64,000 nucleotides of DNA from Asterella californica (taxonomy: Eukaryota; Streptophyta; Marchantiopsida; Marchantiales; Aytoniaceae): the NCBI GenBank assembly GCA_036924285.1, contig JAYKYS010000014.1, forward strand, positions 2,046,001-2,110,000, given 5' to 3'. The translations under genes and the position numbers were made by a program. The stretch's first letter is position 1. The number at the start of each line of letters is the position of its first letter. This document shows positions 22,501 through 34,713 of this stretch, piece after piece. Below the pieces are notes generated by a model. The model was not told the origin of the DNA and ran no database searches. It saw only the letters and a list, made by a program, of their open reading frames with translations.

Positions 22501-23184
22501 GCTCTACCATGACTGACAATCATCTGTTCAAAAATCTTCTTCTCTACTTCAGTCAAGAAACCACCCCCTCCTATCTGGAGTTGTTCGATTGTTTCCTGAG
22601 TAAACTGACGCCCTATTCGTCCAGGACTTTTGAGTACAGGCTCAGTGGCGGCTGACTCCATCTGCTGTTGCGAATCAACAGGCAATTGGGTCGCCACAGG
22701 CTTCACCTTCCTTGCTACAGCTTTATATTTGGTGTGTACTTCTGCTTCTGACGAGAGCCGCACCAGCAGACTGCATCCTTCCATTCATTCTCCAGTCTCG
22801 GATGAGAATGATATCGCAAGTACGAGACAATCTCCTCATAGACTTCAGGAGAATGGATGGGGATCGCCACCCTACCTCCCAATTGTTCTTCCTTCCTACC
22901 TACTTCATCTAGCCAACGAACAAAAGATTGTACACCGATAAACTCTTGATACACACCAGAAATCATTTCATTTTCCTCCAGAGCTCCTATACAGCGCAGA
23001 TCAGCTATACGTTTCTCCACCTGCCTCTTACTCCTTTCAGTAAGATCTTCTACTCTTGTAAATTCACTCCAATCCTCACAACTCAAACTCAACAAACCAG
23101 ATCTCCAACTTGGTACTCTATATATATTCTCAGAACCTCGAGCAGCCTCCTCATTAGTCTCCTGTGATCCCTTGGGCTGCTCAG

Positions 23185-23254
23185 GCGGGATCATAGTAGT
23201 CTTTGATCCTTCACTCTTGTTTTCCCGCTCTACAAGAGTGGGTTCTAAAAACCC
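23185..23254 (-). promoter_or_regulatory. Candidate -1 ribosomal frameshift signal of element B
   Basis: Zero-frame codons read AAG GGT TTT TAG, with heptamer G GGT TTT at 23254-23248 directly before the gag-pro stop. After a 7-nt spacer, CACTCTTG (23240-23233) pairs perfectly with CAAGAGTG (23219-23212) around a 13-nt loop. The loop segment GCGGGA (23228-23223) is fully complementary to TCCCGC (23190-23185), a possible pseudoknot. Slipping to -1 opens pol directly (GFLEPTLVERENKSEG). Relative to copy A, one stem pair changes T-A to C-G, preserving pairing. Confidence 0.8.
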
Positions 23255-25788
23255 TTACCTCTACAAATAGGGGAGTCCCTCAAGGTCTGCCTGTTTCGCT
23301 CGTGATTTGACCGAACAGTCAGAAATTGAACAGAACGTCTGTCATCAGGACTGCGGATCCTAGCAAAGTGTGACCCATCGTCCATCACTTTGGTCTCCAT
23401 ACGCACTGCAGTGATATAGGGTTGACCAAGAATGACTGGATACGAAGCAGAAGATTGCACAAAAAAGTGCTGATCTACTTCTACATCACCTATCCTCACT
23501 CTCACGTTAGGACAAGCTCCGTACAACTCTCCCTTCTGGTTGTTAGCAGCACGCAGCACCCATCCATGATTCAGCTCGATAGGCCACAGTCCTCTCTCAT
23601 ATATCTCTCGTGACATGATATTGATTTCGGACCCGTGGTCAACTAAAGCAGCAATAGGTTCAGGCAAACTCCCAAGACGTACCCGTGTGGCAGTTGTAGC
23701 CCGAGCCCAATGCCTCTTCTTGAAGTCACTGTCAACCGTTGGACTCTCTCCATCAGCTTCATCATCATCAGCTTCAATAGTGCTAGTTCCAGCAACTAAC
23801 GCCTCCTGCTAGTACCTCTTGTCTCCAGTCTCCTGAAAATACACCTTCCCAAACTCCACATCATTTACAGAAGCCCCTATCACATCTATCATTTGGCTCT
23901 CTACCTGCTCAGATATGACTTGCCTCTTTCGCTTGATGACATCAATAATCAGCTCGTGAAACTCTCTCTTTGCGATACCAAGAACTTCTCGAAGCGAAAA
24001 CTCAACCCGTGCATCTAATATCCTCTGCTCCAGAATGCTTTTAAGATCGGTGGAGGTCTCAATATCTGCAGCCAGCTTGTAAGCAGGCCCTTTCCCCTTC
24101 TCTTGAGCAGTGAACCTTCTGCCAGCAGTCGTTGGTTCCTGCTGTTGTCTCTGTACGTCCTCCATTGGACCTGGAGCAGGTGGTGGAGCCTGAGAGGTAG
24201 ACGGGACATCCTTTGGAGGAGCTGCACGTCTTCTAGTGACCCTCCGTCCCTATCCCTCTCTAGTCTCCTCTGGATTCCCAGTTTCAAGCTCAGAGGCATC
24301 TCGTCGCCTCTTCTCCTCTACAGAAGCGTCTTGCCAATGAACATGCTTATCTACGTCCAAGAAAGCTTTAATGGACGCTGTATCTACGGGATCTTTCCAC
24401 CCTGTGACTCTACGGATAGTTTCCGCTCCTCTTTTCAACACCTCAGAAGGAACCTCAGTACTGCTCCTCTCAAGAGACCTATCCAGCAAAGTAGGGTTAG
24501 AAGAAACTTCAATATGCCCAGCATACACATCAAGATTCATCGGCGGTACTGTTACTGTAGTTACTGTTGCAGTTGCAGCCACTTGAGGTAGACTCCTCAT
24601 ACCTCCTCGTCCAAACTGCGTGTTTAATGACTCTCCGGTAGAAACAAGGTGCAGTCTGCCATTTTGGTAGCGAACCACACCATCTCGTAGAACAGCTGTA
24701 AGCTCTTGGCAATCTCCTCGAAGATGATCTGGACTGTCACACCAGATACACCTACGGACAGGAGCACCCCCTAGACGAGCAGCGCCAGGCGTTGGTGGGA
24801 GCTCCCTATGTAAACCAGCAAGCTCTACCTTCAATTCACGCATCTGTCGGATCAACTCCTCAATTTGATTGTGCTGACCCTGGTTCTCAACCACCCTCAG
24901 AACAGATACCCTCTGTGCAGGAACTGACACAACTGGCACTGGAGGCGCTTCTACAGGAATAACAGGTCTAGGAGCAAGAGCCGGAGGCTGCTGTACCTGA
25001 GGAGCATAAGGTTGATGGATCACCTCTGCAAGTGGTCGTCCTCCTACGACCACTCTCCCTCGCCTCTGTCTTGTTAGAATGGCCACAGCATCTTCCACTC
25101 TTCCCCAATCCATAGTAACACCTCCTTCAGCTGATCGATCTGCTAACATGAAGCATAATCGATCTGCTGTAGCCTCATCGGTGGCTTGCAAGAAGAGCTC
25201 TGTCCTCCTAGCATCCAAAGTTATCCGTTCGAGCGTCGAAAGCTGTCGATATCTTCGATCGAACTCTCTTAGCAACTCATTCAACCCCATCCTATGGCCA
25301 GGTTGCTGCTCAATCCAATCCAAAAAAGTCCTCCTAGTAACTCTCTCAGAATCCTCCTCCAAGAATTCCTCTCGGAGAGCTCGCTCAAAACTTGCCCAAA
25401 CACCAAGATTTCTCCTCTGTACGTCTCTGACTTGATCTCTCAACTCAGGAATCACAGCCAACTCAAAACTTCCAATCATCTCTGCATCGGTCACCCTCAC
25501 AAGCTCCATCTCTCCTCTGTACTCACGAAGATATCTAGAAATATCTCTGCCTTCAAATCTTCCACACCTATTCACAATCGCCTGCAAAGCTTTTGTAGAT
25601 TTCAACTCACCCCCTCCGACGATCGGATGTTGATGAACCAAAGCCGCAAGCGTCTTCAGTATCTCAGTAGTATCCAGGCCTGATGCTGCAGCGGCTGCTG
25701 AAGACGTTGGTGTAGCCGAAGGTGCAGCAGTAGATGTCGATGCTCCAGCCGTAGAGGCAGTAGCACCACTCCCGCTCTTGCGATCCAT
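23245..25788 (-). pseudogene. gag-pro: Element B gag-protease, two nonsense codons
   Basis: The frame starts at ATG 25788 (MDRKSGSGATAS, an Ala/Ser/Thr-rich N-terminus that copy A has lost) and ends at TAG 23247-23245. It contains a capsid-like region, a zinc knuckle CIWCDSPDHLRGDC near 24770-24730 and a protease with VDHGSEIN near 23640. Two in-frame TAG codons break it, at 24252-24250 and 23811-23809; the second replaces a Gln codon kept in copy A. No frameshift is needed to align it with copy A. The protease therefore lies in the gag frame, upstream of the frameshift site. This copy could no longer make full-length Gag-Pro. Confidence 0.9.
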
Positions 25789-25871
25789 CTTTCCTTGTAT
25801 GCAAATCTCAACCTCAGCAACCTCAGCGATTAATCACCCCAAGATGACTCTCTGTGGAAGCACCAGATTTA

Positions 25872-27884
25872 TGTCGAGGAGAGTCCTTCTCAGGAAGGAC
25901 GAGCCTTCTGGCTGTGATCGATCGCGAGATAGAAGTAGATATTGTATACCAAGACAAGAGCCAAGCAAGAGATCGCAACAGCTGAAGTCACTCACAGTGA
26001 CTATGACAATAGGTCACTTACTAATCAACAGATCAAGTCTCAAGTCTCAGGAGACAGATCCACCTTCAGACACAACAGATAGGAGAATACTGAACTCACG
26101 ATGCTTTATTTCTCTTCCAAACACACTCAATAGTCCTCCACATATATCAATTCACAACCTATCTCTACTCAACTCCTTACGTTGATCACCGCAGATGCCA
26201 AACAACCAATTCCCACTCAACTAGTCTTTTCTCCAGCAGATTTCTCTCCAGAACCTACAACCGATGCAGATTTGAAACTCCAACGCCTTGTAACCCTCCC
26301 TACGACAGCTTCAGCACTGAAATTTCTCAGAAAATCTGACCTTCTCAGTCTCAGTCCCCCTCCTCCACTCAAATAACGCTCTCTTTTTACCAAATTCGCC
26401 TCAACTCAAGTCTGGTAGGTGAAATTCAGACCCCAAACTCCTAATCTTCTCTCTGCGTCAACCTCCCAACTCAAAACTATCAAGAATTTAATCCAACGTC
26501 AATCAAGAGTCCCTTGCAAATTATCAAAATGATCTCTTTCAATAAAACTGCCTCCTGTCCGATCAGAAGTAATTCTGCCTCCAAACTGCTCTCAGTCCTC
26601 CAAATATTGTCCGTCCCTCTGTCACGATCACCCAATTCGTCAATTCCGTTCTGTCAGAAAAATTTGTCTCCCTCAGCCTCCAAGCTTCTCCTTCCGCTTC
26701 AGCTCTAAGCTCTCTGTAAAAAAAAATCTCCTCAGAAAAGTGTTCCCTCGATCTCCAGCCGTCGCAGGTACTTAACCTAAAAGCTAAGGGCCCAGCTTAA
26801 GCTGCCCCCCTGCTGTCCTTATAATCACAGTCGCTTATCACAAGCAGGCCCCCAGCTTAAGCTGCCCCCCTACTGTCCTTACGTACAAAACTCTTCTTTC
26901 AAAACTGACTCTCTTTTAAATAAAAGTACAGAGCTACCTCTGTAAAGCAGACTCCTTCATTGTAAAACGTCACACTGCTTCCTTCGCCATTGCTAAACCG
27001 ACTCGATGGATAAATAACAGATTGACAAAAGTTTCCCGTGCCCTTGATGCCATCTTGATGCCACCCTGAATATACTACAAGCCATCCAATGTAGGCCGAA
27101 GCCTAACACTTATGAGGCTGCCCCACAGGGCTTACAGCCCCCCCATATGCGCACCAGGTATCTCCCATAGTATATTCAGGATGGCATGCGGAGGCTTAGG
27201 CCAGGAAGCCCACGATTAAGGAAGATACCGGTCTCCCGTCCCTAGATATGCAGGACATGGCTGCACACCCAACATAGACTCCCATCCGGGAGGCCAACAT
27301 GCCGGAATAGGAACCAGAGGCCAGGAGGGATTGATCTTGAGACCACTTCCCTCCTAGGCAGGCGCCCTATCACTAGGATGGCCTTTGGTTCCGTTCAAAA
27401 CAGTTAAATTTTCTGTACACATGCTTTTACTAAGAAGTTTTCCTGTAAAGTCTTTACTAGCCTTTCCTACGCTAACTTCACTATACAACTCCATTTTCTA
27501 TGAATAAAGAGTCAAAACTATAGTACTTGTGAACACCTACACGCTCACACTATCAGATTCTGAGTTTGAGTCACGAGCCAAAATCGACAGATTTCCCTCT
27601 TTCATACATTTCTCAGTCTAAAACCCATACTAACTACTACTTAAAACATTTTCTATCGAAACTGGAAGCACGAAGTCGCTCTCCTCGCCGAGCTCTGCAT
27701 TCTGATGCTCTTCGACCTCTTTCAAGGTGATATTTCAGTTTAAGCTAGGGGGCAGCTTGTCAAGCATGGCCCCAGCTTAGCTCCTGCCCAGCTTGATAAG
27801 CTAGGGCGCAGCTTCCCGAACAAATGCATGTTGAGTGTCTTCTGAAGTTCCGTTTCCGCACCTTTAACGTCATGCACTACGACA
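25872..27884 (-). repeat. 5' LTR of element B
   Basis: This 2013-bp copy begins TGTCGAGGAGAG and ends ACGACA on the plus strand. It would carry the element promoter on the minus strand. The Gag start codon at 25788 is 84 bp downstream of its edge. Confidence 0.95.
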
Positions 27885-27888
27885 CCGT

Positions 27889-28224
27889 TCGATAGCGTGG
27901 ACCCATACAGACATCATGGGCGGTTGGACCGCTAGATGTGCTGAAGGTATCATTTAGGACCTTGGACTTTATAAGAAGTCCGCCCCAAGTCACGTTGTGA
28001 CTTGCTCATGTTTTGGGACCGACTTAGTCGGATCTAGGTCGGGACTTAGGGAATGCTGAGCTTGAAAGAGTTTGGGAGACGGTTCGGCTTCGGTCCGGAC
28101 CAAATGGAGTAAAAGTAAGTGATGCATGAACACCAACATGTGATTATGGTTTGCAATTTAACGTTATGAGTTTCGTGATCTACTGAGCAAGAGCTTCTGC
28201 TGGCACAACAAGGAGATAGGTGCG
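27889..28224 (+). repeat. 3' LTR of element E, second part
   Basis: This continues the E LTR after element B. The stretch from 28095 matches the E 5' LTR remnant at 11272-11401, including CCGGACCAAA, where copy C inserted on the other side. The right boundary is inferred from the matching GATAGGTGC end and is uncertain by a few bases. Confidence 0.7.
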
Positions 28225-30990
28225 CAAAAGTGAGCTATGTGAGTTGAATCTCATGCTGTAATCAAGTCATTGCGGAGTTAGATAAAGCTAAATTTTTTGT
28301 ATACCCTTTGTACATATCTCGAGGTCAGGTTTATGATATTCTTGTATCCTTGGAATTTTACCAATGGTCCATTGATGGTAGTCATGTCCTCCAGAACCAT
28401 ACTCGGATCACTCATTGATTTTGTGATCTATCACTCGTGTGTCTTCCGCTTGGCTACAACAATCAACGGAACAATGCAAGTAATGTCTAGTGATTGGAGC
28501 ATTTTCCATGTACTTTATGGACCGCATGTAGTTGGCTCTCAGTTACCAACTTGTCCAAGTCATTACGCAACTCATCCAGGTCACCCTAGCTGCTGTTCTA
28601 TCAGTCTTCTTATACAATACCCGACCAAGGAATGGATGGAACTTAGAGGTCTGAACAAGTGAAAAGTTCGGCGCATGGACTGATCACGTAAATAACTGTG
28701 ACAGCATGCACACTTTGACTTTTTATGTTTAAGGTCGACCGAAGAAAGACAGAAAAAGATCACTATAGATAATAATAATAATAGCTATGATTTTCTGCTG
28801 AAAGGACAATCTATGAAAACTCCTAAGAAATATATTTATCTGAAAATTTATACTCTTTGAGACGGATATACTTTCTGAATTTGGTCAACCAAGCTTATTT
28901 ATGCTTGTTCCATACAAACTTTTGTACTAAAAAAATACCCCCAAGTCCTTGATGTCTTTATTGGTAAGTCAATCCAGAAATAATACATGAATGAATATTT
29001 ACGATATTCACTTATTCAACAAAGCTCAAATAACGTTATATTATTCTGGAAGGTGAACGGTTAGTTTAGCGTTCGTCAGATTACAATACAAATGGATTTC
29101 CTTCATTCCGGGACATTCTTGGGGAGTTCCGGAATAGACTGTGTCACTTCCATCCTTTCTTCAGAATTACGTTCTTGAGTAAAATCTTTCGGGGAATTGT
29201 CCAGAGATTTTTCTAATGTAATAACAAGAAAATGTAAAATTTCTTATTTTCCTTTCCTCTGTTGGAAATGTATAAATTTTGACCAGAAACCTTCGCAAGC
29301 ACTGGTTCCAAGTTTCACCGTCCACAGATAGATATACAAATGCATAGCATCAAGTAACTTAGTTATATTTATGCGAAACTCTGTTCTTAGAGCAACTGAA
29401 CACTTACGCTAAGCTCTATTTTCGATATGTAAGAATCGCATAGCGTCTGCATTTTCAAAGAGTTCACTGGTTCACTATTCTAAAGTAGATATCTCTTTGA
29501 TTGACAAACGTGCCATGGTGCTATCGTGAATAAGGATTTTAGAATGTAATTTAATCAAGTAAGCATACATTTTATATATATATATATCACTTTTTCTTTG
29601 TTAGTGTCACTCAAACAGTCTCTTGTGTTGAGTATAATCGTATAATATACATTCTAGTGATCCCATGTAGAAATCAAGTAGATCCAAATCAACCTTCTCG
29701 ATAAAAAATGGATGTATGAATAAAATCATATAGATATTCCTCGGGAAATAATCCTTGCTAAACAGTGTGGTTTCAACCAAATGAGTTGAAATTTGATGGG
29801 CAAGTAGTCTATGACGAGGATTACCTGTGAAACAAAATGATAAAAAATGGAGGCTGAATCATGACACCATGGTTTCCAAAGCTACCAAATAATCATTTCA
29901 TATCTTTCAATAAGTCCAGGAGAGGTATTGCACGTCACATGTACAAGAATATCATCTTGCTTTTCTTTCTGAGAATCATATCATTTTGAGATAATGTATT
30001 CACATCACTTGGAATCATGTTAGTCTGACTTGTACATAGGGAGTAATCTCTCTCAGAACTTAAAGGGGTTAAAAATTTCTATCCATGTATTCATTAAATC
30101 TGGACTGGTCAAACTCTTGTCGACATTTGAGTCATGAAAAATAAAAAATTAAAGTTACTATTTTTGATGATTCAGAATTCAAGATAACACATTTCGAAAC
30201 GAAAATTTGGACAATTCTTATTATTCTTTTGATGGTAGGGTGAGAGGTTGAAGACTAGTTGGACAATTGGATATGACATTCTGGACTGTAAATAAACATT
30301 ACATAAATAATAATATAAATTATATTCAATAATTTATAATATAATATAATAATAAAAAATTTAGATTGTAAAAATTAATATAAATTAATTTAATGTATTT
30401 GAAAAACATTAATAACATATGAAATAATTCAGATATTTTTTGAAGTAATAATATCTGAAGATCATATTGCATAATATTGCATGATATTCTACACAACACA
30501 AACAATCATTCGAAATTATATTTTTTCTTTGAGAAAAATATTATGGATTGAGAAAATTCTGAATAATATCAGTCTAACATTTCTTGGTCAAGGTTTCAAA
30601 ACTAATTTCTGATTGGATTGGGCGAGGTCTTGCACAGTTTGTATAAAAAGAACAAAAAGGAAACATAAAAGTCAGTATATGAGCTTTGAGGGGATTTAAT
30701 AAATGATGTAGCGAAACAAGAATATAAGTTATTCATACAAAAATAAATTGTGTCCTTGCATTTAGTCTAATAAATAATATCTGAAGTTAAGAACTTTGAA
30801 AATTATTTATTAGTTTTCTCACAGCAAATAGAAGATATAATCTAATACTTCTAGTAATGCTTTTAATATTCATGCAAACTAAATTTGTTATCAAAACATT
30901 CATTCACAATCAAAACTTAAGACTCACACACAACTTACAACTTGAGCTATTCATATCTTCTTAAAAGTATTCGTTGTATTATGTTAAACT
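28225..30990. other. AT-rich intergenic stretch without a recognisable gene
   Basis: A 121-codon plus-strand frame at 28297-28662 and overlapping frames on the other strand have no motif I recognise. The rest is AT-rich, with a TA microsatellite near 29573-29587 and a very AT-rich block at about 30290-30440. No RNA gene or transposon domain is visible. Confidence 0.5.
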
Positions 30991-30998
30991 CAAAAACC

Positions 30999-31480
30999 GC
31001 TTCATATTCTGAGAAAGAACTGATAAACTACTGAAAAACTACTAGGTGCGACTGAGCCCTAATGATCTCTGAAATTTTATTCCCTAATGCAATCTGAGAA
31101 GTTATCGCATATGATTAGGTCAATTTTATTTTATAAGAGTATTCGAGACCAAAACAAAAGCCAATATGCGGGGCAAAATGTTCATCTCTCTTCTCACCTT
31201 ACATGCTTAGTTTCAATCTTACGTGTTTGTTACGTGTTTGTTGAGATCCTTTCACAAGAACTTTTCTTCACCTATTTTGTGAAATGATCCATTGATGTTT
31301 AGATATAAAATCGTGATATGAGATATGAATCCGATCAAAGTAAAAAACATCAAATTTATGAAAGAATAAAATGATATAAACATGGACCATTTTTCTGGAC
31401 CTAAAGTCTGTAATCTAATTGTCCGAATAAGACAACAAAAGTTTAGCACAACATTAGGATCCGGTCTTGCGTTGGATATA
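30999..31480 (+). repeat. Dispersed repeat R1, copy a
   Basis: It is direct and highly similar to 44545-44930 (shared CTACTAGGTGCGACTGAGCC and CGCATATGATTAGGTC). Copy a has short internal duplications absent from copy b (for example ACGTGTTTGTTACGTGTTTG). The 65-75-codon frames in both are repeat sequence, not likely genes. A segment near 31385-31440 is also found in reverse near 47890-47940. Confidence 0.75.
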
Positions 31481-31789
31481 TCTAGCCCAACTTCATGTAA
31501 AGACCCCTTCAGCTTAGTGTTTTGACGAATAGTCGAAATTCTAAGGGGACCACATAAGTTTACTTTTCACTTCTCAGAGCAAATCCAGGAAGAAAAGCTT
31601 TCCACGTGGGGACACGCTATTGTCTCTAGAACCTTTACGACGTTACCAACGAAGGAAACTCGGACACGCTAACTTTGTATTGTATATAGCAAGTTGGAAA
31701 GAGGCCCTCATTTCGAGGCTGGACTCCTCGATTGACCACCGCAATCGAGGATGAGGAAAGGGAGAATATCCTTCCCCACAGCCTTGTAC

Positions 31790-32270
31790 AGGCAACGTGG
31801 AGGTGAAAAAACTGTTTATGACATACGGCGGACCGGTTGGCTACAGCAGATTTAGCCAATAAGGACGTGCATTAAGGAGGGGAGGTTGCAGTGTAAAATT
31901 ATTGATTTTTAGTGTGGCGCAGTGTTAAATTATTCAGTTTTTCACGGCTCCACGGTTTTGAGAAGAAACGGCGCTAGAGTCAAATTCAAATGATAATCTA
32001 AATTTAAATAGTTAAATTTAAATTACTATATATAAAAAATCTTACTTTAAATTTCTCTGTCAACTAAACACATGGATTCTGAAAATCACAAAGACCCATA
32101 AGCGTTATGATTGTCTGGGAATCGCACGTAATATAACTCAAGTCGTACTCACCAATAAAGTAAATAATGAGGTATTAATTTAGAGCTAACCTTACTGGGA
32201 AAAGGGTTAGCTCATAAATTACACCCATGTACACTTCTAAGTGTACATTGGCTGAATATACAGCCTCAAT
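31790..32270 (+). repeat. Dispersed repeat R2, copy a
   Basis: It is similar in inverted orientation to 43440-43975. Both include a block with AACCCATAAGCG-like sequence and a short hairpin: TGTACACTTCTAAGTGTACA here and TGTACACTTGAAAGTGTACA in copy b. The stem is the same but the loop differs. The family is unknown; no coding capacity. Confidence 0.7.
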
Positions 32271-32505
32271 GGTAAACACACTTAAAATGAGCGGGTGGAT
32301 TGGGAAGCGACACTGCTTCTGTGCTCGCCTTTGGTGAAAAACGTTATATTTCCAGTACACGAGGAGCATAAAAACGGTATTCTGATCAGAGAAATGTACG
32401 ACATTGTAATAACTGTATTAGACAATTGGAGGAAGAAATTTACTAAGAAATTTGTTTGATCACACCTCCGGTAAGTTGGTTCCGTTTGATCATATATTTT
32501 TTAAT

Positions 32506-32666
32506 GGTGTATTGTTTGATCAGAATTTTTAGTCGCTATTGAAAATAAAACTAATCATTTAAGTATGGTCATTCAACTACCTTTTATCATGACTAAATAT
32601 CTTTATCATTTAAATAGTTTTAAACAATAAAATACACTTCAAAAATACACCTCAAACGATACATCC
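32506..32666. mobile_element. Possible MITE with imperfect terminal inverted repeats
   Basis: The left end GGTGTATTGTTTGAT and the reverse complement of the right end (GGATGTATCGTTTGAG) are similar. The element would be about 160 bp, with T/A-rich flanks (TTTTTAAT and TTTTAACT) that could hold a TTTAA-like duplication. It is short, AT-rich and non-coding. Confidence 0.3.
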
Positions 32667-32669
32667 TTT

Positions 32670-33540
32670 TAACTTCATGTGCCACAAATGGAAGGACATC
32701 TATAGTAATTTTATACGTAGGTTTCCTTCACTTCACCGTCGTTGTCCGTTCATAAGCAGTTGAGAAAACTTTCTGGTTAGTTCTCGGTATTTATGGAGAT
32801 GATTTCCCGCGTATACTCAATAGATTCTAACGTTAATGTATTTTTCTCTTTAATAAAAAAATCTATAATTAGTAAAAATTATACTAGTATTCGATAATCA
32901 TGATCTAATTTTAATTTATTATGGCAGCACCTTGTTTACAGTACGTACGCAAAGACTAAAATGAACTGAGGTCGACTCTCGTAGTTCTAGCAACTATCTT
33001 CGCGCGGCAAGGTCTATTTTCTATTTGAAAACACAGACCGTTTCCACTCAACTTGAAGCGGACCGTGGGACGTCTGTTCGGATTTGTCACTCCGATTTGG
33101 GCTCGTTCGATCTGTCGGTTTCTTGTTTGTACGTGTGCATTTGGAGCTCGCTAGCTTCATTGTGGGGTTGAAACCGTGTCGAGCTGTGTTTGCGGGAGAG
33201 CTTGAGTGGCCCTATTGATCCAAGCTCTGAAAGTTGAAGCGACACCAGAGGTAGAGTCCGATCGAGGCAGAGTGAAAACTGTAACTTCCAGCAAGTCATC
33301 AAATTACAATGCCAAGGCAGGTATTGTCCTTTCGAGTATACCACTTTTAATACTTGAAGAAGATCATTTTGCATGCCACATAGAAACATAGCTACACTCA
33401 AAAGTGCTAGGGACAGTCTCAGCTGTTCAGATTTCTTAGCTTCTTGCTTCCTCGTAGTTTATTGTGAACCCGTCAAATGGATGTAAGTTCTTGTAGGCTA
33501 CTGTGTTTTAGACATTAGGGTAACAACAACAGCTCTTGGT
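32670..33540. other. Intergenic stretch downstream of the P450
   Basis: I see no supported gene. The frame on the minus strand at 33087-33401 and the one on the plus strand at 33206-33391 overlap each other and carry no known motif. Confidence 0.4.
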
Positions 33541-33550
33541 ATGACAATAC

Positions 33551-33618
33551 TCCTGCTTCAAATCTCAATGACTGCAGTACTCGAGTACTGTATGATTGAG
33601 ATTTAAATTGAAGCAGGA
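33551..33618. other. 68-nt near-perfect hairpin
   Basis: TCCTGCTTCAAATCTCAAT (33551-33569) pairs with the segment at 33595-33618 with a small bulge. The centre is a perfect 16-bp palindrome, CAGTACTCGAGTACTG (33575-33590). It could be a tiny inverted-repeat element or a precursor-like foldback. Confidence 0.65.
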
Positions 33619-34039
33619 ATATGATAGTAATCATTGAATCTCTCGCGCAACAGAAATTTATGTACAAAGCTAAGTTATGAACTTGTTAATATTTGCTATA
33701 GAATCGATTGTCCAGAGAATCTGTTCAAAGCAATTTGAGTATCTAGCAAACCTGCTAGAGTTGAGAGCAAAATCCCCTACGCTAATTCACTTGCTAGTAC
33801 GACGATGGGTATTCTCAACCTGCTATAACATCCGGAAATTATACTCTTGGGACTTCGTCAACCTACAAGATCCAAATCTGTAATTGGTGATATAGATTCT
33901 TTAAACGGTTCTTTGAACTCCACTGCTCTAGGAGTGCGAATTTATCATCGTACCTATAGCTATATATATAACTTTGTGAGTACCCATCCTTTTTTGTGGC
34001 TCAGAGCTGACTACTTTTGTCAGTGCGTTTAATTTGCAC

Positions 34040-34713
34040 CTAATGATCATTAGGCACGACCACCGAGTTCTGGTTGTCAGTTTTGGCAGTCACGAGCATG
34101 TGTTCGGGTAATCGCGGTGCTGCTATAGCCAGCAGGGCATTGCGCCTAGGAACACTCAGTCCAAACTTCTCTTCCATGTCCAGATCTTCCGGCTTCATGT
34201 TTCCAGGCAGAGTCCAGTTGCAAGTCTGGAAAAACAAAGCCAAGGAGTACGAAACTACCAGAAGAGCCAGCCCTTTGCCAGGGCAGATTCTCCGACCCGA
34301 TCCGAAACGTAGAAAGTCAAAGTCCAGGCCATGCACATCCTTCGTACTAACAAGGAATCTCTCAGGACAGAATTCGTGCGCCCTCTCGTAAACTGCCGGA
34401 TCTCTTTGGATGGCATAAATATTGATGATGCACCTAGTGTGTGCAGGAATCCTGTAGCCGTGAATCTCCGTGTCCTCCGTGGACATAGTGGTATCAAAAG
34501 AGGTCCCGCAGGATGCAGTCGGAATGTCTCCTTTACGATGGCATTCAGGTACGGCAGATTGGGCAGATCAGACTCCTCTACAAGTCTATCTCGTCCTACC
34601 AGAGAATCCAGTTCCGCTTGTGCTCTTTCCAGGATGCGTGGACTTTTTAGCAGTTCGCTGAGCCCCCACTCCACGGTAGTTGAGTTCGTGTCTGTACCCC
34701 CAAAAAGCCTATC
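34040..34713 (-). pseudogene. P450 exon 3 (I-helix to C-terminus)
   Basis: The acceptor TGTTTTCAG precedes GAT at 34713 and restores [16 protein letters not shown] in phase 0 with exon 2. It continues through [15 protein letters not shown] 1-nt loss then shifts the frame, and [19 protein letters not shown] starts the second block, with FCPERF, the haem-binding [12 protein letters not shown] and the stop at 34042-34040. The haem cysteine is present. Confidence 0.85.

Larger units (their letters stand above)
19409..23254 (-). pseudogene. pol: Element B pol (RT, RNase H, integrase), broken
   Basis: The order matches copy A: linker (22715-23254), RT (RFIQDLQPANNITIRNAG; FLDDIPMKG near 21980-21950), RNase H (TVDTSPKAIGWAVG), integrase finger and core (IDLVAMPPG, RADRGELRG, GKSERGHPS) and an acidic tail (LLSEEDEGDVEEDDGDLEPW). 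Frame changes occur near 22715-22784, 22455-22500 and 21540-21661. In-frame stops are TAA at 20452-20450 and TGA at 20095-20093, the latter replacing a Trp codon. The C-terminal frame runs through the polypurine tract into the 3' LTR before stopping. Not functional, but the family organisation is clear. Confidence 0.9.
17541..27884 (-). mobile_element. Element B: full-length Ty3-type retrotransposon of the A/C family
   Basis: This is a 10,344-bp element with two 2013-bp LTRs (17541-19553 and 25872-27884), flanked by CCGT on both sides (17537-17540 and 27885-27888). It lies in the 3' LTR of element E. It runs on the minus strand: 5' LTR at right, an 83-bp leader, gag-pro, the frameshift site, pol, a polypurine tract, then the 3' LTR. 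By eye the LTRs differ at about 30 positions (roughly 98.5% alike), so the insertion is fairly young, yet its ORFs carry several stops and frameshifts. After the 5' LTR I see TGGTGCTTCC (25865-25856) but no PBS I can assign to a tRNA. Confidence 0.95.

Noticed and set aside
25850..25871. TGGTGCTTCC next to the element B 5' LTR as a primer binding site
   Set aside because: The position is plausible, but I could not match it to a known tRNA 3' end, so it is only mentioned in the element B entry.
28297..28662. 121-codon frame as a gene
   Set aside because: No motif, no signal peptide, overlapped by frames on the other strand, and adjacent to decayed repeats.
30290..30440. AT-rich block as a replication origin or matrix attachment site
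   Set aside because: Base composition alone is not evidence.
31087..31287. Similar small frames at 31087 and 44595 as a gene pair
   Set aside because: They lie in dispersed repeat R1 and their ends differ; similarity is explained by the repeat.
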